Source of the DNA: a virus
Reading direction: 5' to 3' (one strand)
Virus record (IMG/VR): IMGVR_UViG_3300044712_001434
Span: 1 to 38,987 of that record
Length of the DNA stretch: 38,987 bases
The position numbers and the translations under genes were made by a program. Positions 14,107-21,529 of this stretch are shown in pieces. Under the pieces are notes generated by a model, which saw only the letters and a program-made list of their open reading frames with translations, searched no databases and was not told the DNA's origin. Position 1 is the stretch's first letter, and each line of letters opens with the position of its first letter.

Positions 14107-14570
14107 TGACGTTCGATATTGAATCACTTCTCGCTTCGGTTGAATCCTTCACGAAGGCCAATCTCCATCCGAAGCTTGATGCAATATCGAGCGAGAAGGG
14201 CGACGGCCTCGTATTGAAGCCAATCGCCGATAAGGCTTATTTCATCCAGACGCTGAATGAACAGGTCGCGAACTATGACCCATACGTCTACATCGGCATT
14301 ACCGATCCGCCTCAGGTGAGCGTGAACGGGCCCGCGATCGCGCGCACGTATACGGTCAACGTCGCATTGGTGATTGCCGACAGCGGTCAGGATCGTAGCC
14401 TATGGAAGAGGTTGTCCCGATATCAGCGGGCGTTTGAAGAAATCTTCCGCGATGGTTGGGGCCGGACTGGCGGGGGCCAGCGACTTACTGCTGAAGGATA
14501 CATCTTTCCGCTCCCACCAGAAGAGAGGAAGCAGCAGGTCGGCGTCATTCTCAAAGTAACGATCGTTTAA
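14106..14570 (+). CDS. Probable tail terminator (Gp37-like), 154 aa
   Basis: The order after gpG-like and before the tube protein, the length, and the mixed alpha/beta sequence with VNVALVIADSGQDRSLWKRL and a final VGVILKVTIV strand match tail terminator/Gp37-type proteins, which cap the tail tube and join the head. No single diagnostic motif is visible, so the call rests on position and general form. ATG overlaps the upstream TGA. Confidence 0.6.
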   Translation: MTFDIESLLASVESFTKANLHPKLDAISSEKGDGLVLKPIADKAYFIQTLNEQVANYDPYVYIGITDPPQVSVNGPAIARTYTVNVALVIADSGQDRSLWKRLSRYQRAFEEIFRDGWGRTGGGQRLTAEGYIFPLPPEERKQQVGVILKVTIV

Positions 14571-14587
14571 GCGAAGGAGAAAATAAA

Positions 14588-15466
14588 ATGGGACTTTCGA
14601 ATCCAAGAGCAATCTACGGCGTTCACTCGGTGAGCCCGTACAATCGTACAACTGGCGAATTCTACGGCACCGCGAAGGTAATCGGGCAGTTTGCCGCAAA
14701 CTTCAGCGGTGAACTGTCAGCACTCAACGGTGGCTCGTCGCCGTATCCGTGGGCGGTCGAGCAAGGCACGTTCAAGGCGGAGATGTCTTTGAGCTTTAAG
14801 GAATACGCTGACTGGATGTTCGAGCTGTTCCTCGGTCAGAAGCCGACGACATCAGGAGCTGATGCTGCTGGTTCGGTATCGACTGCAGCCAACAAGAAGG
14901 GAACGTCGGTTATCTCGGCAACCACGGGCATCGCATCGGTCGTCGTGATTCCATCGACCGGTAAAGCCAACCTGAAATTCGGCAAATATGTGGTTGTTGC
15001 GACAGGTACCAACAAGGTCGATGTTCGCATGTCGAGCGATGCCGACTTCAACCGTGGAACGTCCGGTGAATTCATCGATGACCTGCTGACTGTTGCTAAG
15101 GACCTGACGATCGCCACAGGCACGAACGACATCGCCGCGTTCGGTCTTCGCCTCACTGGTGGTTCTGGCACGATCGGATTCACCGTTGGCGACACTGCGG
15201 TATTCGAAGTGAAACCGCCGTCGTCGGCAAGCATGGAAGTGGTTGTCGGCGCATCGGGCGCGACATTCCCCGAGTTCGGCTGCGTCGCGATGGCCCAGAA
15301 GCGCGGCACCGGTGAGCTTTGCGAGCTCGATATCTATCGTTGTAAAGGTGTTGGTCTTCCTCTCTCGTTTAAAGAGAACGCGTGGAGTGAAGCGGAAGTG
15401 ACCGCTCAAGCGCTCTTCGACTCCGAGAAAAACGGGGTTTACAAGCTGCGCATCGTGACGCCATAA
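14588..15466 (+). CDS. Major tail tube protein, 292 aa
   Basis: The N-terminal half is in the style of siphovirus tube proteins: AIYGVHSVSPYNRTTGEFYG, GGSSPYPWAVEQGTFKAEMS and FKEYADWMFELFLGQKP. The Ala/Thr/Val-rich part (about 95-210) may be an inserted Ig-like or surface domain. The C-terminus ends on a strand YKLRIVTP. GAAGGAG precedes the ATG. A strong terminator follows 33 bases after the stop, as often seen for this highly expressed gene. No sheath gene is present nearby. Confidence 0.8.
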   Translation: MGLSNPRAIYGVHSVSPYNRTTGEFYGTAKVIGQFAANFSGELSALNGGSSPYPWAVEQGTFKAEMSLSFKEYADWMFELFLGQKPTTSGADAAGSVSTAANKKGTSVISATTGIASVVVIPSTGKANLKFGKYVVVATGTNKVDVRMSSDADFNRGTSGEFIDDLLTVAKDLTIATGTNDIAAFGLRLTGGSGTIGFTVGDTAVFEVKPPSSASMEVVVGASGATFPEFGCVAMAQKRGTGELCELDIYRCKGVGLPLSFKENAWSEAEVTAQALFDSEKNGVYKLRIVTP

Positions 15467-15499
15467 TTGTTCCTCAAGACAGAAGAGAAGACGACCTAA

Positions 15500-15534
15500 G
15501 GGGCCCGGGGAAACTCGGACCCCTTTATTTTTTT
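15500..15534 (+). terminator. Rho-independent terminator after the tail tube gene
   Basis: GGGGCCCGGGG and CTCGGACCCC form a stem around a GAAA-type loop (one internal mismatch), followed at once by TTTATTTTTTT. This is the clearest intrinsic terminator in the window. It would lower the message for tail assembly genes relative to head and tube genes. The U-run overlaps the end of a small minus-strand gene. Confidence 0.85.
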
Positions 15535-15704
15535 AGTAGCCTACGATCAGCGTTGAGTGCGGCATGCCTTAGCCACGAGCTCACGCGACCGCCGGCGTAT
15601 GCCTTGGCAAGCCACCGAATGCGAGCTGCCTCTCGTGCGTTCGCGCGAAAGTAAAATAGACTGGACTTTGGGCTTTTTAATTTGGGCCTACCGCGCTTTT
15701 TCAT
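15525..15704 (-). CDS. Tiny ribbon-helix-helix protein on the opposite strand, 59 aa
   Basis: Read on the minus strand from ATG 15704 to TAA 15525, the product begins MKKRGRPKLKSPKSSLFYFR and ends VSSWLRHAALNADRRLLKK. A basic GRPK start, a short strand, a helix (ANAREAARIRWLAKAY), then S-x-W-L-R-x-A-A-L is the pattern of Arc/CopG-like RHH proteins. It is the only minus-strand gene inside the late operon and fills an otherwise empty 314-base gap (15467-15780). The ribosome site is weak; TTGAAA upstream may be part of a promoter. It probably binds DNA; the target is unknown. Confidence 0.65.
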   Translation of the reverse strand: MKKRGRPKLKSPKSSLFYFRANAREAARIRWLAKAYAGGRVSSWLRHAALNADRRLLKK

Positions 15705-15780
15705 AATTCATGTCTTACAGAAATACCGATTTTTTCAAGTGGCCTCTTGTCGTCAGCGGTACGCGCGCTAGCGTCGGGTT

Positions 15781-16344
15781 ATGAAGCTTGAAGATGTCAT
15801 CCCAGAAAAACCGGAGTTTACTCTTTCAACTCACCCGAATCAGGCGTTCGCACTTCGAATCCCGAACATCGAGGATCGAGCGTGGATGAAGAAAAGATTC
15901 AGCGGAGATGCGGTCCAGGCTGCTTTCAATGAGCGCGACTGGGATGTGATTGCACTCATCGTTTTTCGTTTACTCGTGGATAAGAGCGAGTTTCTCGCGC
16001 ACGAATCTACTGAGATCAATGACGATGGCGACGAGATCAAAACGCGATTGGTTGGTCCTCAGCTTCTTCAGCGTGCGATTGAGACCTTCGATGATGAGAT
16101 CGCCGTGCTTCGCGCGTTTTCGTCGGCGATCGCGCTCAGTAATCCAGTGATCCGCGACTATCTCGTGAGCGAGGTAAAAAAAAGCCTGAAGGAGGCGCAA
16201 AGCCCGACAGAACAAACTGGGCCGCAGTCTTCGATAGCCTCGCAAGCGAATATGGCTGGACCTTCGCGTACATCCGAACCCTCACGCTCCGCGAAATTCA
16301 GTTCGCGCTCGAAGAAGCAAAAAAGCGGAGGCACGAAGAGCTAA
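15781..16344 (+). CDS. Tail assembly chaperone, short (G-type) form, 187 aa
   Basis: This is an acidic helical protein between tail tube and tape measure, the fixed place of the tail assembly chaperone in siphoviruses. The segment FALRIPNIEDRAWMKKRFSG suits the family. It stops at TAA 16342-16344 after a Ser/Lys-rich tail, which is the product when no frameshift occurs. The start ATG 15781 lies after a 300-base gap and has only a weak ribosome site (CGGGTT). A run of eight A (16176-16183) provides a slip site for a longer form. Confidence 0.8.
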   Translation: MKLEDVIPEKPEFTLSTHPNQAFALRIPNIEDRAWMKKRFSGDAVQAAFNERDWDVIALIVFRLLVDKSEFLAHESTEINDDGDEIKTRLVGPQLLQRAIETFDDEIAVLRAFSSAIALSNPVIRDYLVSEVKKSLKEAQSPTEQTGPQSSIASQANMAGPSRTSEPSRSAKFSSRSKKQKSGGTKS

Positions 16345-16487
16345 GAGTTGAGGGGCTGTTTCATCGGATCGAGATCCCAGCTCTCGTTGCAGACGAGGGA
16401 CCAGGCGAGGCGCCGGACGAGGAACTGATCAACCGCGCAATGCAGGCGGCGATTGAACGCAAGAGGCGGGAACTGAAGAATGAGTAA
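15781..16487 (+). CDS. Tail assembly chaperone, -1 frameshift (GT-type) form, about 235 aa
   Basis: In the chaperone frame the run reads GTA AAA AAA AGC; a -1 slip on A-AAA-AAA (16176-16182) joins a second open frame. It reads GAKPDRTNWAAVFDSLASEY then GWTFAYIRTLTLREIQFALE, ending LKNE at TAA 16485-16487. That Trp/Tyr-rich helical domain is the usual T extension of such chaperones. The extension's stop overlaps the tape-measure ATG (16480) by eight bases, so the second frame is clearly used. The two forms would coat the tape measure in a fixed ratio. Confidence 0.85.
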
Positions 16488-18714
16488 TCAGGAACTTCTC
16501 GTAAAAATATCAGGCGACATCAGCGGCCTCTCCGATGCATTCGACCAGGCAAAAGAGAAGACCCAGAGCCTTGCCGATGCGGCGTCAGCGATCGCGAAGG
16601 TCTCGGCTGCAGCGTTCGCAGCGTTCACTGCTGAAGCGGTGTTCGCGCTGAAAGCATACGGCGAAGCGGAAGCGGCGACCAACAGCCTTAGCCAAGCCCT
16701 TCAGAATCAGGGCATGTACTCGCAAGAGCTCATGGATAAGTACAAAGAGATGGCGGACGCGATCGAGGCCAAGACCGGCGTCGATGGTGACAACATCCGG
16801 TCCGGTCAGGCGATGCTGCAGGGAATGGTCGGGCAGATTTCAATATCGAAAGACCTCACTCAAGCCGTGGTCGATCTTGCTGCGGCAAAGAAAATGGATC
16901 TCAACTCTGCGTTTGAACTCGTAGGCAAAGCCGCAACAAACAATACGGTTATTCTGGCTCGCTATGGAGTTCAGGTCGAAGATGCAGGGAACCGAGCACA
17001 AAATCTCGAACGTATCACTCGTGCCCTGTCTGCAGCGTACGGTGGGCAGGCCGAGGCGGCAAATCAAGGTATCGGGTCTATCGAAGGTTTAAAGACCGCC
17101 TTTGGAAATCTCCAGGAGGAGATCGGTGGGCGGCTCGCTCCAGTGGTAACGACCGCGGTCAAGGGCATCACGTCGTTCATGCAGACGATCGCGAATAGCC
17201 CGGCCCTGATGGATTTCATAACTTCGATCGGCATTGCTGGCGCAGTGGTCGCCGGACTCGGTACGGTGATCGGTGTCGCAGCAATGGCATTTCTTCAATA
17301 CAAAGCCGCGGCTGTGGCCGCTGGTGTAGCAACGCAGGCTACATCATTGGCGGTGAAAGGATTGGCCGGAGCGACAGGATTAGGCCTACTGATCGTTGCG
17401 GCAAGTGAAATTGCGCTCAACTGGAACTCGATTTGGCCCAGGGTACAGGGAGTATTTTCGGCGTTCGTAAACAACGTCATGACTCTGTTGGGTGGACTCG
17501 GCGAAGCGTTGATCGGCGTGTTCTCATTTGACATGCAGACGATCAAAGAAGGACTGAGTAAGGCCAAAGAGGCGCTCTCGGCTGGACTGAACGATTACAA
17601 CTCGGTTGTCGATGCAAAACTTAAAGAGCGCCAGGAAATTGAGAATGCAGCCGAGGAGGAGAAGAAGAAGAAAGCGGCGGACGCGGCTGCAGCGGCGGCA
17701 GAATTAGAGGCCAAACGTCGAGCACATGAGGCTCGCATGGCAGAGATCGAGCGTGAAAGATTGGTCCTTCGAAACCTTGAGGCTCGTAACGCCAGTAAGG
17801 AAATGATTGATCTTCAGAACCAGGAAATCGCCCTGCTTGAGCAGATCGACCAGGCAAAGACCGACAAGATGCGTGAGGCTCTTGCTGCCAGACTCGAGGT
17901 TGTGCGGCGGCACCAGCAGGAGCAGGCTGCGATCGAGCTCGGTCAGCGTGCAATTTTAGATCAGGAGCTCCTGACGCAAAACGAAGAATTTCAGGCGCTC
18001 AGCGATGAGCAGAAAGCGGCGTTTCTTGAGAAAAACGCAAATGAGCTTCAGGCACAGATTCTTACTGAAAAAACCGCGCGCGACCTGGCAGCACGTGAAC
18101 GACTGCAGCAACAAATCACAGAGCACAATGAGTACCTGAAAAACCAGCAAAAGTTCGGCACGGCGTACGCGGTAATAAACAAACTCATGCACTCGGAAAT
18201 ATATGAAGGAAGCAAGCAGGCCTTCGGTGAGCTGGCTGACCTTCAGCGGAGTTCGAACGCAACACTCAAGTCGATTGGCAAGGCTGCTGCGGTCGCAAAT
18301 ATCGCGATCAAGACGGCTGAAGCCGCAATGAATATCTACGCTGGCTTCTCGACGATCCCGATTATTGGTCCCGCTCTCGGTATCGCTGGAGCGGCTGCTG
18401 CGATCGCGTTCGGCGTCGAGCAGACCAGTGCGGTCGTGGCGGCCGCGGATGGCGGTCTCATGACTGGTGGGATTCCAGGACGGGATTCGATCCCGACACT
18501 TACCATGCCGGGCGAGCTGATCGTTCCAACGCGCAATTTTGATGAGGTCGTGAGTGCAGTTGCCGCTCAGCGGGCTGCGGCGCCGGCGGGTTCAGATAGT
18601 AGCGAAGGAATCTTTGGGCGTCTGGTTATTGAACTCAAAGACAATCTTGTCGAGTTCATTGAACTGAAACAGGTTGAACGTCGCGGTCTCGGTATCGCGA
18701 TCCAGGGGGCGTGA
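16480..18714 (+). CDS. Tail tape measure protein, 744 aa
   Basis: It starts SNQELLVKISGDISGLSDAF, with long helical, Ala/Gln/Lys-rich sequence. A hydrophobic pair of segments lies at about 245-310, and coiled coil at about 385-560 (EEEKKKKAADAAAAAAELEA). A C-terminal hydrophobic part is followed by GGLMTGGIPGRDSIPTLTMP and GELIVP, a very common end of tape measures. The length sets the tail length, roughly 110 nm by the usual 1.5 Å per residue rule (inference). It is expressed by overlap with the chaperone extension. Confidence 0.9.
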   Translation: MSNQELLVKISGDISGLSDAFDQAKEKTQSLADAASAIAKVSAAAFAAFTAEAVFALKAYGEAEAATNSLSQALQNQGMYSQELMDKYKEMADAIEAKTGVDGDNIRSGQAMLQGMVGQISISKDLTQAVVDLAAAKKMDLNSAFELVGKAATNNTVILARYGVQVEDAGNRAQNLERITRALSAAYGGQAEAANQGIGSIEGLKTAFGNLQEEIGGRLAPVVTTAVKGITSFMQTIANSPALMDFITSIGIAGAVVAGLGTVIGVAAMAFLQYKAAAVAAGVATQATSLAVKGLAGATGLGLLIVAASEIALNWNSIWPRVQGVFSAFVNNVMTLLGGLGEALIGVFSFDMQTIKEGLSKAKEALSAGLNDYNSVVDAKLKERQEIENAAEEEKKKKAADAAAAAAELEAKRRAHEARMAEIERERLVLRNLEARNASKEMIDLQNQEIALLEQIDQAKTDKMREALAARLEVVRRHQQEQAAIELGQRAILDQELLTQNEEFQALSDEQKAAFLEKNANELQAQILTEKTARDLAARERLQQQITEHNEYLKNQQKFGTAYAVINKLMHSEIYEGSKQAFGELADLQRSSNATLKSIGKAAAVANIAIKTAEAAMNIYAGFSTIPIIGPALGIAGAAAAIAFGVEQTSAVVAAADGGLMTGGIPGRDSIPTLTMPGELIVPTRNFDEVVSAVAAQRAAAPAGSDSSEGIFGRLVIELKDNLVEFIELKQVERRGLGIAIQGA

Positions 18715-19520
18715 TGGCCGGTCAAATCCTGTTTTTCTATAAGAACAAGGCCGACTACACAAATACATCGGTTGTTGCGACTGCGAGCCAGGGAGCCGCA
18801 TATGCTCGCCGAGCTCTTGATCGCTCAAACCTGACGGCGTGGATTACGTCCGGATCAGTCGATGCCGATGCAACGACATATGATGTAGATTTCGGTGAGC
18901 GCCGAAACATCTCCGATGTCATTCTAATTGGCCACAACTTCGCAGCGTTCACGGTCAAGTATTCGAACGATGACGGCGCAACGTGGAATGATTTCTCAGC
19001 GCCGATCTCGGTCACTGGTTGCCAGTCTGAGGACTCATACTTTCAGGTCGATAAAGTCGCGGTGCAGAAAATTCGTGTCGCGATTTCTGGCACCCAGATC
19101 TCCAACTCAGACAAGTACCTCTATCAATTTATCGCGACGGAGAAACTCGGTCGCCTCGAAGCTTGGCCACAGATCAAGAACGTCAATCATGACCGAAATC
19201 TTCAGGCGATGAAGACGCTCTCCGGAAAAATGCACTTCAATGCGAACCTTGGCGGATTCTCCTGTCAGCTGACTGTAACTCGCTGGTCGTCTCAAGCGGA
19301 TATGATTCTCGTCCAGGGCCTGTATAAAAGCTCCGAAGGCTTCCTCGTGTGGCCATGTGGTGGTGATGAATCGCAGTTCAAGCCTCTTGTTGAAGGGTAC
19401 CGGATGAGAGACCTGTATCTCATGCAATGCTCCGGGAGTTTTAAACCGGAGTTCTTCCAGGGTGTGTACTCCTTGGGCCTCAACGGTCTCAAGATTGACT
19501 TGGCTGAGGTGATTGAGTGA
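18714..19520 (+). CDS. Distal tail/tail-tip protein with a discoidin-like front domain, 268 aa
   Basis: The front part (about 15-145) has the discoidin (F5/8 C) look: RALDRSNLTAWITSGSVDAD, then VDFGERRNISDVILIGHNF and VKYSNDDGATW. The back part has MHFNANLGGFSCQLTVTRWS and a final strand FQGVYSLGLNGLKIDL. Position right after the tape measure fits the distal tail or hub ring that caps the tube. A sugar-binding role for the discoidin part is inference. The stop of the tape measure overlaps the ATG. Confidence 0.65.
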   Translation: MAGQILFFYKNKADYTNTSVVATASQGAAYARRALDRSNLTAWITSGSVDADATTYDVDFGERRNISDVILIGHNFAAFTVKYSNDDGATWNDFSAPISVTGCQSEDSYFQVDKVAVQKIRVAISGTQISNSDKYLYQFIATEKLGRLEAWPQIKNVNHDRNLQAMKTLSGKMHFNANLGGFSCQLTVTRWSSQADMILVQGLYKSSEGFLVWPCGGDESQFKPLVEGYRMRDLYLMQCSGSFKPEFFQGVYSLGLNGLKIDLAEVIE

Positions 19521-20743
19521 GGCAGAGCTGCTGGCGATTCTACATCCGACCGTTCGATGATGCAGGGGCCTATGCGGACTGGATCGAAGTCACAAATGAC
19601 GTCGAATTCAACTCGCTTGGAACACTCTCGCAGCAGCTCGACAACACCGAGTTCGACATAGGTGTCTATCGGAACGCAAACGTCGCCGTCACGCTCAGAA
19701 ATGATCACGGACGATATGCTGACGTGAACGTTCTGCAGTCAATTTTCCGTTATAAGAGATCAGACTCGCTTCTCAAAATCACCTGGGAGATGCAGCAGGA
19801 GGCCGCCGCGTACTGTGGTACTGCAATCCTTGGCGATGCCTACTTATCTGAAGAGGTGGATGTCTTCACCGGCCTGATTTCCGATGAATCGCTGTCGATG
19901 GATGTCGAGCAGCTTAAGGTTCCTTTTCAAGTTCTTGGTCGTGAGGTGATCCTAGAGCGCGAGATCGTTCCATTCGGCTCGATCGCTGCGGGCGAGCTTA
20001 TCTCATCGGTCATATTCAAGTGCCTCAACCAAGCAAAGATCACCGCGTTGCTTAATGTGAGCGAGGCTAATATCGCTGTTGGAACTGATGTCGCTCTTGA
20101 TGTCATCGATAGCCTCCAGGGGAAGACCGTTAAAGACGCTGTCACTGAGCTTATGCGTGTCTCTAACTCAGTATTGAGAATTGAAGGCGACTCAATCATT
20201 GTGTCGCCGAGGACTCCAAGCGCTACTGTTGCTTTTTACTTCTACGGCCAAGCGTCGACCGATGGGGCCGAGAATATCGACGCGATCACAGAGATCAAAA
20301 CTGGGCTCTCTAGGACGTTCAACTACATGACCTGGAAAGACTCAAATGCGGTCGGTGCCGATGCTGACTCGGTGATTAAATTCGGTCATCGCACTAAGGA
20401 ATTCTCATCCGCTCTCATCACAAGCCAGCCCAAGCAAGCGGCGCTCATGGATGGATTGATTAGTGAGTTCGGTCAGCCAAGGCAGGAATTCCTTCTTGAG
20501 ACTCCGCTCAACTACGGATCACTGGCGGTAAAACACCTCGATCGCGTTTCTGTTGACTATCCAACCGTATATGTTGCGGGCGATTCTCCGATGCCAATTT
20601 GTGGGATCGCAATTTGTGGGCAAGCCGTTTTGCCCAAGGGGCTCTGGGCATTCACGGTTGATCCCCTTGATCACTACAAGATCACTGGGCGATCCGTGGA
20701 TCTTAGGAAAGCAATAATCAAATTTAGATTAAGGAAAATCTAA
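19517..20743 (+). CDS. Tail hub / baseplate protein, 408 aa
   Basis: A GTG start overlaps the upstream stop. The sequence is beta-rich, with FDIGVYRNANVAVTLRNDHG, ILEREIVPFGSIAAGELISS and DVALDVIDSLQGKTVKDAVT. The style and length match tail hub (gp27/gpD-like) or tail-associated proteins acting at the tail tip. Near the end there is a direct repeat CGIAICGQ. No enzymatic motif is visible. The assignment rests on order between distal tail and fibres. Confidence 0.6.
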   Translation: MRQSCWRFYIRPFDDAGAYADWIEVTNDVEFNSLGTLSQQLDNTEFDIGVYRNANVAVTLRNDHGRYADVNVLQSIFRYKRSDSLLKITWEMQQEAAAYCGTAILGDAYLSEEVDVFTGLISDESLSMDVEQLKVPFQVLGREVILEREIVPFGSIAAGELISSVIFKCLNQAKITALLNVSEANIAVGTDVALDVIDSLQGKTVKDAVTELMRVSNSVLRIEGDSIIVSPRTPSATVAFYFYGQASTDGAENIDAITEIKTGLSRTFNYMTWKDSNAVGADADSVIKFGHRTKEFSSALITSQPKQAALMDGLISEFGQPRQEFLLETPLNYGSLAVKHLDRVSVDYPTVYVAGDSPMPICGIAICGQAVLPKGLWAFTVDPLDHYKITGRSVDLRKAIIKFRLRKI

Positions 20744-21529
20744 ATGGGAACACAGACAATTCCGACTCGGGAAAACGCAAAGACCATCGACGAAACATGG
20801 TTCAACATTTTCAAACAAGTGTTGACCGGAGATCTCGTCCCCAGGAATACAAGCGGGGTTTCGCAGTCGATCATTGGCTCGTTAGGTTCGAGCACCTATC
20901 TCTGGCTCAAGGCTCATATCGAGTCTGGCTACTGGAAAGCCGGTGATATGAAAATGCACTTTTCATATAACGGCACGATTTACGTCGGTCATGGATGGAT
21001 GAAGTGCGATGGTCGCCAAGTAACACAAGCGACGTACGACGCCGAGCATGGAGCTGGTGCGTGGGCGACGTACATTGGCAGCTCGCCGCTTGTAAATAAA
21101 TATCTCCCTAATTATACCAACAAGTATCCGGTTGGTGGGGCAGTCACACAAGATGGGTCGATTGCTATTACATCGACCGGAAACGCAAGCCACACCGCAA
21201 CTTATAGCCATACGCATACGCTTAGCCATACTCACACGACGCCTGCTCACGTTCACCAATGGAACTCTACAAGCGGCAGCTTCACGTCTAGCGGCGCTGC
21301 TCTTGGTTGGGATTCGATGACTTCGCACACTTCGCAAGCGGGCTTCATTTTCCGAAACTCATTCAATAGCCAGACGGGCGGCGCGATGCGAACCGATGCT
21401 TACACGTCTTCGGCGGGTGCAGTTACAACCGATTCGCAAAGTAATGCTACGACGAGTAACCCGAATACGGCTTCGGTGAACGTGCAGCCTGAATCTATTG
21501 TGTCGGAATTTTACATGAGGATCATCTGA
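20744..21529 (+). CDS. Tail fibre with phage tail collar domain, 261 aa
   Basis: The N-terminal 35 residues include TRENAKTIDETWFNIFKQVL, similar to the start of the next fibre gene. A tail collar domain follows (about 65-130): MKMHFSYNGTIYVGHGWMKC, DGRQVTQATYD, LPNYTNKYPVGG. The C-terminal part has closely spaced His-x-His pairs (ATYSHTHTLSHTHTTPAHVH). In T4 gp12 and similar proteins these bind metal in a needle-like trimer. It is likely a receptor-binding short fibre. The ATG follows the upstream TAA directly. Confidence 0.8.
   Translation: MGTQTIPTRENAKTIDETWFNIFKQVLTGDLVPRNTSGVSQSIIGSLGSSTYLWLKAHIESGYWKAGDMKMHFSYNGTIYVGHGWMKCDGRQVTQATYDAEHGAGAWATYIGSSPLVNKYLPNYTNKYPVGGAVTQDGSIAITSTGNASHTATYSHTHTLSHTHTTPAHVHQWNSTSGSFTSSGAALGWDSMTSHTSQAGFIFRNSFNSQTGGAMRTDAYTSSAGAVTTDSQSNATTSNPNTASVNVQPESIVSEFYMRII

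Noticed and set aside
14588-18714. A contractile tail (Mu or P2 type) expected from the Mu-like head
   Set aside because: No sheath-like protein of about 400-500 residues lies between the terminator protein and the tape measure; one tube gene and a frameshifted chaperone point to a non-contractile tail.
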